DNA of 10,990 bases, from NCBI GenBank assembly GCA_016937315.1, contig JAFGWD010000167.1:1-10990 (forward strand), written 5' to 3'. Position numbers and translations under genes: made by a program. Of this stretch, positions 1 to 5,747 are shown one piece after another. A model generated the notes under the pieces. It ran no database searches and was not told where the DNA came from. It saw nothing but the letters and a program-made list of their open reading frames with translations. This DNA comes from Rhodospirillaceae bacterium. GTDB lineage: Bacteria > Pseudomonadota > Alphaproteobacteria > Rhodospirillales > Rhodospirillaceae. Within the stretch, counting starts at the first letter, position 1. Each line of letters opens with the position of its first letter.

Positions 1-539
1 GACCAGCGACGCGCCACGACACCAATCAACACCCGTGCCTCAGCATCTAGGCGTTGCTCCACCCGGTGATAAACGCTGCCGTCTCGGGTCCGCTCCATCA
101 TCCCCAAATCACACAGCCACCGCCGCAACAGAGCATGGTCGCCAAAGGTATGGTACATATTCAGGACGCGGTTGACCTCTCGTTCGGCCAAGCCGCACCG
201 GGCGGGAAAGGCGGCCCACAAGACCCACAAACAGAGTTTGCGCTCTGTCAATTTCGGTGGCCACCGCAACAAACCTCCCTCGGCATTGAACAGGCGCATC
301 GCCCGACGCACGCGAACGTAATCCACAGGTTCGGCACGGGGCGGATCATCTTCCAAGGCGGCCTGAGCACGGATTTGCGCACGCAAATGCTGAAAGTTGC
401 GATTGCCCCCGGCACGGGCCAACATGTTCAAAAGTTCCAAGTGACTGGGAACGTGGTCACACACCCGCAACTGCCCACCCAGGGCACGGGCCAGAGCGGA
501 CAGATCATCGACATGGAACGGCAAAATGGTTTTGGACAT
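1..539 (-). CDS. DUF2087 domain protein, possible transcriptional regulator (3' end outside window)
   Basis: The frame is open from an ATG at 539 to the window edge, giving 179 codons with no stop. A good ribosome site, GAGG at 547-550, lies 7 nt before the ATG. Residues 1-60 form a helical N-terminal part with a GNRNFQHLRA stretch (45-54). Residues about 85-160 match the DUF2087 pattern: LRWPPKLTERKLCLW, then an EVNRVLN helix (121-127), then DHALLRRWLCDLGMMER (134-150) and a DGSVYHRVE end. This arrangement resembles a small winged helix, and family members are often annotated as regulators; a DNA-binding role is inference. Related proteins as I recall them end soon after the LIGVVARRW region, so only a few residues are probably missing. 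The gene is separated from pssA by a hairpin and about 200 nt, so it probably has its own promoter. The palindromes upstream (556-615) could be its operator. Confidence 0.85.
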   Translation of the reverse strand, partial: MSKTILPFHVDDLSALARALGGQLRVCDHVPSHLELLNMLARAGGNRNFQHLRAQIRAQAALEDDPPRAEPVDYVRVRRAMRLFNAEGGLLRWPPKLTERKLCLWVLWAAFPARCGLAEREVNRVLNMYHTFGDHALLRRWLCDLGMMERTRDGSVYHRVEQRLDAEARVLIGVVARRW

Positions 540-555
540 CACTTATCCTCGACAA

Positions 556-615
556 CGTGCCGCTTACTGTCCTGAGATCAGGATCGGGGGTCGTCGACTT
601 ACCGGAAGCGGCACG
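556..615. promoter_or_regulatory. Nested inverted repeats upstream of the DUF2087 gene
   Basis: CGTGCCGCTT (556-565) is the exact reverse complement of AAGCGGCACG (606-615). Between them lies a near-perfect palindrome, TCCTGA-GA-TCAGGA (570-583), and a GTCGAC palindrome (593-598). The set sits 17 to 76 nt upstream of the DUF2087 start codon, where a promoter or operator would be expected. A regulator site is inference; I see no convincing -35/-10 pair here. Confidence 0.35.
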
Positions 616-695
616 GGATAAGGTGTCGAACACGGCAGAAAGATAAGGGCAGGTTTAGCTCCCCTTTCGGGGCGACGACGCCTAGGTGAACTGCC

Positions 696-728
696 GACCA
701 AGCGGAAACATAGCGTCTCCGCTTGGTC
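696..728 (-). terminator. Hairpin downstream of pssA
   Basis: GACCAAGCGGA (696-706) and TCCGCTTGGTC (718-728) form a perfect 11-bp stem with an 11-nt loop, starting 9 nt past the pssA stop codon. No T-run follows on either strand, so it is a non-canonical terminator or a 3'-end stabilising hairpin rather than a textbook intrinsic terminator. Confidence 0.5.
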
Positions 729-736
729 TTCACAAG

Positions 737-1546
737 TTACAAACCGACATCAAAGTCGTCGTCTTCCTCTTCCATAACGCCTGCAGCCTCAGCTGCCGCC
801 CGCCGACGATAGGCGACGATGCTGACCGGGATACTCCCCAAATAAATCAGCCCCAAGCCAGCCAAGGTAATCCAAGGCTGCGTCACCAGAAACGCCGCCA
901 AAACGCCGATCAACAGGAGAAGTGGCAAAACCCCACGTACCGGGATCCGACCTTTTTTGAAAGAAAAGGTCGGGATGCGGCTCACCATCAAAAGCGATGC
1001 GCCCACCAAGAAAGCGCCAACCACGGAAGCATGGGAAAAAATGCTGTGTTCGAATTCATTGGACAGGATCAGCGGAATTGACACCACCAACGCCGCCGCC
1101 GGTGCGGGCACGCCGGTAAAATAGTTATAAGCCCAGGCCGGTTGATCGGTCTCACCGATCATGGTGTTGAAACGCGCCAAGCGCAGAGCACAACACACCG
1201 CATAGCACAGGCACAACGCCCAACCGAACCCCGCCGACCCGTGCATCGCGAACTGGTGCAAAATAATCGCAGGCGCAACGCCAAAACAAATAATATCGGA
1301 CAGCGAATCGAGTTCGGCCCCAAACTTCGATGTCCCCCGCAACAGGCGTGCAATCCGACCATCCAGACCATCCAGAATCGCCGCAAGGATCAGGGCAATC
1401 ACCGCACGTTCCCATCGTTCCTCAATTCCGAAGCGGATCGCGGTCACTCCAGACGACAACGCAAACAGGGTCAGAACATTCGGGATGATGACATTAAACG
1501 GCAGACTACGAATCGGCCGACGTCGCGTCCCCGGTATCAACGCCAT
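737..1546 (-). CDS. pssA: CDP-diacylglycerol--serine O-phosphatidyltransferase
   Basis: This integral membrane enzyme transfers a phosphatidyl group from CDP-diacylglycerol to L-serine, the first committed step to phosphatidylethanolamine. The CDP-alcohol phosphotransferase signature is intact: D59, D62, G63, A66, R67, G76, D80 and D84 fit the DxxDGxxAR(8)GxxxDxxxD pattern, which holds the metal ions and catalytic aspartate. The protein has 269 residues with about eight hydrophobic segments, as in alphaproteobacterial PssA, and ends in an acidic tail (MEEEDDDFD). The ATG at 1546 is preferred because GGAGG lies 7 nt upstream; an in-frame TTG one codon earlier is less likely. The start overlaps the psd stop codon by one base (TGATG), so the two genes are translationally coupled and lie in one transcript. 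Confidence 0.96.
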   Translation of the reverse strand: MALIPGTRRRPIRSLPFNVIIPNVLTLFALSSGVTAIRFGIEERWERAVIALILAAILDGLDGRIARLLRGTSKFGAELDSLSDIICFGVAPAIILHQFAMHGSAGFGWALCLCYAVCCALRLARFNTMIGETDQPAWAYNYFTGVPAPAAALVVSIPLILSNEFEHSIFSHASVVGAFLVGASLLMVSRIPTFSFKKGRIPVRGVLPLLLLIGVLAAFLVTQPWITLAGLGLIYLGSIPVSIVAYRRRAAAEAAGVMEEEDDDFDVGL

Positions 1547-2274
1547 CAACGCACCTCCCCCTGCATTGCCGGATCTTGCCCAGAAGCCCTCAAGTCGGCC
1601 AAAATTGTTTCTCCCGCCAACATCCGCTGGCCCACCGCCACTTTTGGGGCAACACCGGGCGGCAAATATACATCCAAACGGCTGCCAAAACGGATCAGGC
1701 CAAAGCGTTCCCCTGCGTTCAAAGCATCGCCTTTCTTAACGAAGCAAAGAATCCGCCGCGCGATCAGGCCCGCAATTTGCACCACACCCAAACGTCCGCC
1801 GATCAAGCCTTCGCGTTCCGGCAAGTCGATGCACAGGCCATTGCGTTCGTTGTCGACACTGGCCTTGTCCAAGGTTGCATTCAGGAACTTTCCTGGACAA
1901 TAAGCGACGGTCGCAACTGTTCCCATGACCGGGCTCCGATTCACGTGCACGTCAAAGACGCTCATAAACACGCTGATACGGGTCCGTGTGCCTTCACCCA
2001 ACCCCAGCTCTGGCGGTGTTTCGACATCAGATATTGCTTGCACGATGCCATCAGCGGGAGACACCACCCAGTGCTCACCCTCTGGCGTGACACGATCTGG
2101 ATTACGGAAGAAATAAAAGCACCACAAGGTTAAGACCGCCCCCACACCGCCCAAGGGAGCCCAAGCCCACCCCAACAGCAGTGCGATAACGGCGAAGATC
2201 GCGACGAAGCGCCGCCCTTCTGGATGCATCGGCGGAACAACATACCGCCGCCAGGACAGATCAACCGGGCTCAT
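1546..2274 (-). CDS. psd: Phosphatidylserine decarboxylase proenzyme (short form)
   Basis: The enzyme decarboxylates phosphatidylserine to phosphatidylethanolamine at the inner membrane, using a pyruvoyl group made by self-cleavage. The cleavage site is visible at G197-S198 within RFGSRLDVYLP (195-205), giving a long beta chain and a short alpha chain. The SPADG motif (72-76, D75) and FDVHVNRSP (107-115, H110) supply the other residues needed for self-processing. Two hydrophobic stretches (about 24-56) anchor the N-terminus. The length of 242 residues fits the short bacterial subclass, not the longer E. coli type. The start ATG at 2274 has an AAGGGG about 10 nt upstream and a GAGG very close to it, so the ribosome site is only fair; M16 is the next option. 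psd leads the psd-pssA pair. Confidence 0.95.
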   Translation of the reverse strand: MSPVDLSWRRYVVPPMHPEGRRFVAIFAVIALLLGWAWAPLGGVGAVLTLWCFYFFRNPDRVTPEGEHWVVSPADGIVQAISDVETPPELGLGEGTRTRISVFMSVFDVHVNRSPVMGTVATVAYCPGKFLNATLDKASVDNERNGLCIDLPEREGLIGGRLGVVQIAGLIARRILCFVKKGDALNAGERFGLIRFGSRLDVYLPPGVAPKVAVGQRMLAGETILADLRASGQDPAMQGEVR

Positions 2275-2306
2275 GCCTCAATTCCCCTTCATTATGATCA
2301 GCCACA

Positions 2307-2312
2307 CTTATA
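2307..2312 (-). promoter_or_regulatory. Candidate -10 box for psd-pssA
   Basis: On the minus strand the sequence reads TATAAG, five of six matches to the sigma-70 -10 consensus, about 33 nt before the psd start codon. No good -35 hexamer stands 16-18 nt upstream, so the promoter would be weak or activator-dependent. Confidence 0.35.
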
Positions 2313-2376
2313 CCAAGCTGCCCACCAGGGGGAAGCGAAGTTCGCAAAAAGCTGAGAAAGTCTCTGTGCTGATGCC

Positions 2377-2405
2377 TTGGCGTCCTTCGCAATGCGGTGT
2401 AGAGT
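2377..2405 (+). promoter_or_regulatory. Candidate promoter for the 2440-2904 gene
   Basis: TTGGCG (2377-2382) and TAGAGT (2400-2405) are 17 nt apart; an overlapping TATACA (2405-2410) could be an alternative -10. Transcription would start near 2412, which supports translation from the GTG at 2440 rather than from the upstream in-frame TTG (2377) or ATG (2392). Confidence 0.3.
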
Positions 2406-2439
2406 ATACAGCTGTCCTGTTGTTTTGAGCGGTTCCATT

Positions 2440-2904
2440 GTGACTCGTCTGGTAAAAATCGGTGAACAAGTCCTGCCCCTGCGGTTACAATCCGTGGGCG
2501 TGGAAGATGGCGAAATCATCGTCGTCCCCCTGGAACCACCGATGACCTATCGCGGTCCCGTCAGTTTTGCCTTTCGTTACCTCGATACCGCATTCTCCGT
2601 ACAGTATCTGGAAATCGGCAAGGCCGCACGTTTAAGGGTCTCGGGCGATATCACCCGTCTTCCCAGCAACACAGACAAAGCCCGCCGCAATCGCATTCTG
2701 GCCTTGGTCGATATCATACAGGAAGACGTGAACAACGGCTTATCGATCACGGAAGACGGCATCGTCCGCTTTTTTGCCGAATCCCCCCTGCCCGCCCCGG
2801 TTTCGGCAGAGCGCCTGATGGTTGGGCTCACGCAGACATTGGCTTGGCACAAACCCCTGCTCCGCCTGATCCAAGAACAGGGCGCAGACCTCAACCCTAC
2901 TTAA
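2440..2904 (+). CDS. Conserved-looking hypothetical protein, function unknown
   Basis: I do not recognise this gene. From the GTG at 2440 it encodes 154 residues; the frame extends upstream to an ATG at 2392 and a TTG at 2377, but neither has a ribosome site and both overlap the likely promoter. The GTG has only a weak GAGCGG about 8 nt upstream. The protein has no signal peptide, membrane segment or cysteine cluster. The N-terminal part is strand-rich. The middle holds a basic helix (about 78-95), and the C-terminal half reads as beta-hairpin plus long helix (NNGLSITEDGIVRFF, then SAERLMVGLTQTLAW). That pattern is reminiscent of the YbjN / type III chaperone-like fold, a low-confidence comparison. 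It is divergent from psd and convergent with the LysM gene, whose stop codon it overlaps. Composition is like that of its neighbours. Confidence 0.7.
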   Translation: MTRLVKIGEQVLPLRLQSVGVEDGEIIVVPLEPPMTYRGPVSFAFRYLDTAFSVQYLEIGKAARLRVSGDITRLPSNTDKARRNRILALVDIIQEDVNNGLSITEDGIVRFFAESPLPAPVSAERLMVGLTQTLAWHKPLLRLIQEQGADLNPT

Positions 2905-3866
2905 TTTTTCGGCTGACCTTTGGGCGCAACGAACTTCTGTCCAGGATAAATCAAATCTGGATCGCGGATTTGTGTCCGATTGGCTTCAAAAATCAAAGTA
3001 TAGGCCAAGCCCTCGCCATAAATACGCCGCGCAATGCGCCACAAGCTGTTACCGGGTTGCACCACGACAATAATGTCACCGCCCATGGTCGCATCACCCG
3101 CGCTATCAACACGGAAAACCACCTCCACCCGTTTGAGAACCGCACCCTTCGCATCCACTTGATCCGCACGCAGGACGTGTTCACCTTCGGACAGGGAGAT
3201 ATTAACCTGCACACGCCAATCACCGTTAGCAATCGCCGTGGTTTGGCCCAGTTCAACAGTATCAAGATAGACCACAATGCCAGCCCCAGGCTCAGCACCA
3301 CCAGAAACGCCAACCCGTCCCTTATGATCATAATCCACGGCCGCAATCGAAAGTTCCGCCGCAGACGCATCACCCGGACGTTGCAAAACACGAGAAACGC
3401 CCCCTTTCTGAGGCATCTGCACGGCAACCACACCGCCCGTCCCAGGTTCCGGCACCACCAAGACAACATCGGCATCAGAACGCAACGCGTGCGCGGGATC
3501 GTCATCGGGGAACACGGTAAGGCTCAAACGCCGGGTTCCCGTAGGCAGAGGTTTTTCCGGCAAAAACACCCATTCGCCACGATCATCGGCCTTAGCCCGC
3601 CCAAGCTCTGTTTCATCATCAAAGATCACCACCATCGCGCCCGGTGCGGCACGTCCGGCAATCACCGTATCGCCTTCGGGGCTGATACGCACGATATCGA
3701 ACGATGGCAACACAACAAGCGGAGCGGGCATTTCGGTCTTCGTCACTGAAGTGGTCGGCTCTCCCGGTTTTTGACTCTCGTCAGCAGAATCACGCAGCAT
3801 CCACAGGACACTGCCCACCAACACCAACCCCAAAATCAGAACGCCATATGTCCCAACGCGTTTCAC
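2901..3866 (-). CDS. Membrane-anchored protein with Ig-like repeats and C-terminal LysM domain
   Basis: The product (321 residues from the GTG at 3866) has one transmembrane segment near the N-terminus (about 4-22) after a short basic MKR start, so most of it should face the periplasm. A linker rich in Pro, Thr and Glu follows. Two similar beta-sandwich repeats come next, about 54-138 and 172-254; each has an AEPGA/RAAPGA turn and a G-[DE]-W strand typical of bacterial Ig-like modules. A LysM peptidoglycan-binding domain closes the protein (about 265-315: VQPGNSLWRIARRIYG and IYPGQKFVAP). A cell-wall-binding, non-enzymatic role is inferred; no catalytic domain is visible. GTG at 3866 is preferred because GGGG lies 7 nt upstream and the family usually starts just before the membrane helix; ATG at 3896 would add ten residues but has no ribosome site. 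Its stop overlaps that of the convergent gene. Confidence 0.88.
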   Translation of the reverse strand: MKRVGTYGVLILGLVLVGSVLWMLRDSADESQKPGEPTTSVTKTEMPAPLVVLPSFDIVRISPEGDTVIAGRAAPGAMVVIFDDETELGRAKADDRGEWVFLPEKPLPTGTRRLSLTVFPDDDPAHALRSDADVVLVVPEPGTGGVVAVQMPQKGGVSRVLQRPGDASAAELSIAAVDYDHKGRVGVSGGAEPGAGIVVYLDTVELGQTTAIANGDWRVQVNISLSEGEHVLRADQVDAKGAVLKRVEVVFRVDSAGDATMGGDIIVVVQPGNSLWRIARRIYGEGLAYTLIFEANRTQIRDPDLIYPGQKFVAPKGQPKN

Positions 3867-3905
3867 GATTAGACCCCAACACCGCCACGACGCCATAGCA
3901 CACGA

Positions 3906-3921
3906 GGCCGACTCTTCGGCC
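3906..3921. other. Small hairpin in the LysM gene leader
   Basis: GGCCGA (3906-3911) and TCGGCC (3916-3921) form a 6-bp stem with a CTCT loop. It lies 40 nt upstream of the preferred GTG start, and only 9 nt upstream of the alternative ATG at 3896, where it would hinder initiation. The rest of 3922-4030 shows no clear promoter to me. Confidence 0.3.
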
Positions 3922-4030
3922 CCGGCAACCCACGAATACCCTACGACCGAACCACGATCAGCGCAACGCCGCTAACGCATGCTCTTTTCAAACATGGCCT
4001 GACTTTTCATAACCGATAGGGACGCAAAGT

Positions 4031-4056
4031 CTAGGACGTAAACGCATAAATCCCGC
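4031..4056 (+). repeat. Left terminal inverted repeat
   Basis: This 26-bp repeat starts CTAGGACGTA and ends in ATAAATCCCGC. It differs from the right repeat at three positions (11, 14 and 24). Confidence 0.7.
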
Positions 4057-4170
4057 CGGTTGCGCCGGAGCGATTTCGTGCGTCCGAACAGGAGAAAAGC
4101 GTAGACCGTAGCGGCGACTACGGGCAAGCTTTTCAACGCCTTCGGCGGACGAAAGCGCCCGACCCTCTGG

Positions 4171-4270
4171 GTTGATCGCCAAGGAACACCCTGGTTGGTC
4201 GCCACCGCTCACCGATATCCCAGCATCGCCTTCGCGGCGGCTCCTGCCATTGTATCCCTTGGCGACCAAC
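4171..4270. repeat. GTTGRTCGCCA repeats, two direct and one inverted
   Basis: GTTGATCGCCAAGG (4171-4184) and GTTGGTCGCCA (4194-4204) are direct repeats 23 bp apart, and TGGCGACCAAC (4260-4270) is their inverse. The right copy, extended to 4257, can pair with the left copy (13 of 14 bases) or with the middle copy (11 of 11), so two mutually exclusive stems are possible. Confidence 0.6.
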
Positions 4271-4278
4271 GCAATTCA

Positions 4279-4304
4279 GCAGGATTTATGAGTCTACGTC
4301 CTAG
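4279..4304 (-). repeat. Right terminal inverted repeat
   Basis: On the minus strand this reads CTAGGACGTA, then through CATAAATCC to TGC. It pairs with the left repeat and ends 8 bp before the icd -35 box. Confidence 0.7.
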
Positions 4305-4312
4305 CCCACGGA

Positions 4313-4341
4313 TTGAAACCAAGACATGACAGTTCTATGTT
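4313..4341 (+). promoter_or_regulatory. Likely sigma-70 promoter of icd
   Basis: TTGAAA (4313-4318, five of six matches) and TATGTT (4336-4341, four of six) are exactly 17 nt apart. Transcription would begin near 4348, leaving a leader of about 90 nt rich in C and G before the icd start codon. The promoter lies immediately outside the MITE-like element. Confidence 0.55.
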
Positions 4342-4438
4342 TCCCACAAGGACATTGTGTCTATACCCCCCGGGGCGCTCCCCGGCAGGGCGGTTACTCC
4401 CTGAACGCAACCACCACAACCCATCGGGAACCATCGTC

Positions 4439-5653
4439 ATGAAAAAAATTAAAGTCGCCAATCCTCTCGTCGAGCTCGACGGCGACGAAATGACGCGCAT
4501 CCTTTGGTCGTTCATCAAGGACAAACTGATTCTGCCGTACTTGGACATTGATCTCCTGTACTACGATCTGGGCGTCGAAAACCGCGATGCCACCGGAGAC
4601 CAAGTCACCATTGATGCCGCCCACGCGATTCACAAACACCGTGTCGGCGTCAAGTGCGCGACCATCACCCCGGATGAAGAGCGGGTAAAGGAATTTTCAC
4701 TGAAACACATGTGGAAGTCGCCCAACGGCACCATCCGCAACATCCTGGACGGAACGGTCTTCCGCGAACCGATTATCTGCAGAAACGTGCCGCGCACGGT
4801 GCCCAGTTGGACACAGCCCGTGGTGATTGGCCGTCACGCCTTTGGTGACCAATACAAGGCGACTGATTTCACGGTCCCCGGCCCCGGCAAACTGACCATC
4901 ACCTTTACGCCCCAAGACGGTGGCCCGCCGGTGACGCGCGAAGTCTATGATTTCCCATCTTCCGGCGTTGCCATGGGCATGTACAACCTGGACGAATCGA
5001 TTCGGGGCTTTGCTCGCGCCTGTATGAACTATGCGCTGGGGCGCGGCTGGCCGCTTTACCTGTCCACCAAGAACACCATCCTTAAGGCCTATGACGGGCG
5101 TTTCAAGGACCTGTTCCAAGAGGTCTATGAGACCGAGTTCCAGGACGCTTTCACAAAAGCAGAGATCACCTATGAACACCGTCTCATCGACGACATGGTC
5201 GCCTGCTGCATGAAGTGGTCCGGTGGGTTTATCTGGGCCTGCAAAAACTATGATGGAGACGTTCAGTCGGATTCCGTCGCCCAAGGCTTTGGTTCATTGG
5301 GTCTGATGACTTCCGTCCTGATGACCCCAGATGGCAAGGTCGTGGAAGCCGAAGCGGCACACGGTACCGTCACCCGCCACTATCGCCTACACCAACAGGG
5401 CAAAGAAACCTCCACCAACCCCATTGCTTCGATCTTTGCCTGGACACGCGGCTTGAAATACCGTGGACAGTTCGACAACACACCAGATGTGGTGCATTTT
5501 GCCGAAACTTTGGAAAAGGTCTGTGTAAAAACTGTCGAAGCGGGCTTCATGACAAAAGACTTAGCCATCTTGATTGGCCCAAAGCAGCCGTGGCTGACCA
5601 CCATGCAGTTCCTTGAAAAATTAGACGAAGAACTGAAAAAGGCAATGGCCTAG
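4439..5653 (+). CDS. icd: NADP-dependent isocitrate dehydrogenase (homodimeric, eukaryote-like type)
   Basis: The enzyme oxidatively decarboxylates isocitrate to 2-oxoglutarate with NADP+ in the cytosolic TCA cycle, and supplies NADPH and the carbon skeleton for glutamate. The 404 residues are near-colinear with human IDH1: S94, N96, R100, R109, R132 and Y139 for isocitrate, K211 for catalysis, and D251/D274/D278 for the metal ion. The family signature NYDGDVQSDSVAQGFGSLG spans 270-288. HGTVTRHYR (308-316) carries the residues that bind the NADP 2'-phosphate, so NADP specificity is expected. The ATG at 4439 gives the family's usual MKKIKV start; the frame extends upstream to 4313, but that part is leader and promoter. 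The ribosome site is weak (CGGGAA about 12 nt upstream). The gene is transcribed alone and converges on panE. Confidence 0.97.
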   Translation: MKKIKVANPLVELDGDEMTRILWSFIKDKLILPYLDIDLLYYDLGVENRDATGDQVTIDAAHAIHKHRVGVKCATITPDEERVKEFSLKHMWKSPNGTIRNILDGTVFREPIICRNVPRTVPSWTQPVVIGRHAFGDQYKATDFTVPGPGKLTITFTPQDGGPPVTREVYDFPSSGVAMGMYNLDESIRGFARACMNYALGRGWPLYLSTKNTILKAYDGRFKDLFQEVYETEFQDAFTKAEITYEHRLIDDMVACCMKWSGGFIWACKNYDGDVQSDSVAQGFGSLGLMTSVLMTPDGKVVEAEAAHGTVTRHYRLHQQGKETSTNPIASIFAWTRGLKYRGQFDNTPDVVHFAETLEKVCVKTVEAGFMTKDLAILIGPKQPWLTTMQFLEKLDEELKKAMA

Positions 5654-5662
5654 CCGGTTTAC

Positions 5663-5690
5663 AAAAAAACCCCGCCCATTTCGGGCGGGG
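5663..5690 (-). terminator. Intrinsic terminator for the panE-like gene
   Basis: CCCCGCCC (5670-5677) and GGGCGGGG (5683-5690) form an 8-bp GC stem with a 5-nt loop. Read on the minus strand it is followed at once by seven T (5663-5669), a canonical terminator for the minus-strand gene ending at 5748. On the plus strand it is followed by G-rich sequence and would not be canonical for icd. Confidence 0.8.
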
Positions 5691-5709
5691 GGAGGGGTCC
5701 GGTTCATGT

Positions 5710-5734
5710 GAGGTTCCCGGCTTCCGGGAACCTC
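5710..5734 (+). terminator. Second hairpin at the icd/panE junction, probably for icd
   Basis: GAGGTTCCCGG (5710-5720) and CCGGGAACCTC (5724-5734) are a perfect 11-bp stem with a CTT loop. On the plus strand it is followed by a CTCTCTCT tract, a weak U-containing tail that suits icd better than the opposite strand. Confidence 0.55.
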
Positions 5735-5747
5735 CTCTCTCTGACAA

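Larger units (their letters stand above)
4031..4304. mobile_element. MITE-like structured element with 26-bp terminal inverted repeats
   Basis: The left end (4031-4056) and the reverse complement of the right end (4279-4304) agree at 23 of 26 positions. Both begin CTAGGACGTA and continue through CATAAATCC. The outer CTAG, being palindromic, would fit target-site duplication of CTAG or of the inner TA, as known for some IS5- and IS630-type elements; the duplication cannot be told apart from the inverted repeat by this copy alone. The 222-bp interior has strong internal pairing: GAAAAGC (4094-4100) with GCTTTTC (4128-4134), enclosing CCGTAG (4106-4111) with CTACGG (4118-4123). Further right, GTTGGTCGCCA (4194-4204) pairs with TGGCGACCAAC (4260-4270). 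There is no transposase; open minus-strand frames across it look like chance in GC-rich DNA. A non-autonomous element mobilised in trans is the best reading. A structured RNA or an extragenic repeat family is the alternative. Confidence 0.6.

Noticed and set aside
54..575. Plus-strand frame of 173 codons.
   Set aside because: It lies antisense to the DUF2087 gene, which has a clear domain match and ribosome site; the plus-strand product is rich in His, Gln and Pro, as expected of a shadow frame.
1142..1903. Plus-strand frame of 253 codons.
   Set aside because: It is antisense to pssA and psd, both of which have complete catalytic motifs; the translated product has no recognisable domain.
2844..3749. 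Plus-strand frame of 301 codons.
   Set aside because: It is antisense to the LysM/Ig-like gene; its Arg/His/Asn-rich product shows no domain.
4019..4031. The string GGGACGCAAAG resembles the conserved core of a c-di-GMP-I riboswitch.
   Set aside because: The preceding conserved helix and AAA bulge, the second helix and the tetraloop/receptor are not recognisable. The match stops at the left end of the MITE-like element, and the next plus-strand gene is 400 nt away.
3988..4269. Minus-strand open frame of 93 codons across the MITE-like element.
   Set aside because: It has no ribosome site and low-complexity arginine/glycine-rich content, runs through the structured interior, and does not resemble a known transposase fragment. 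It is probably a chance frame.
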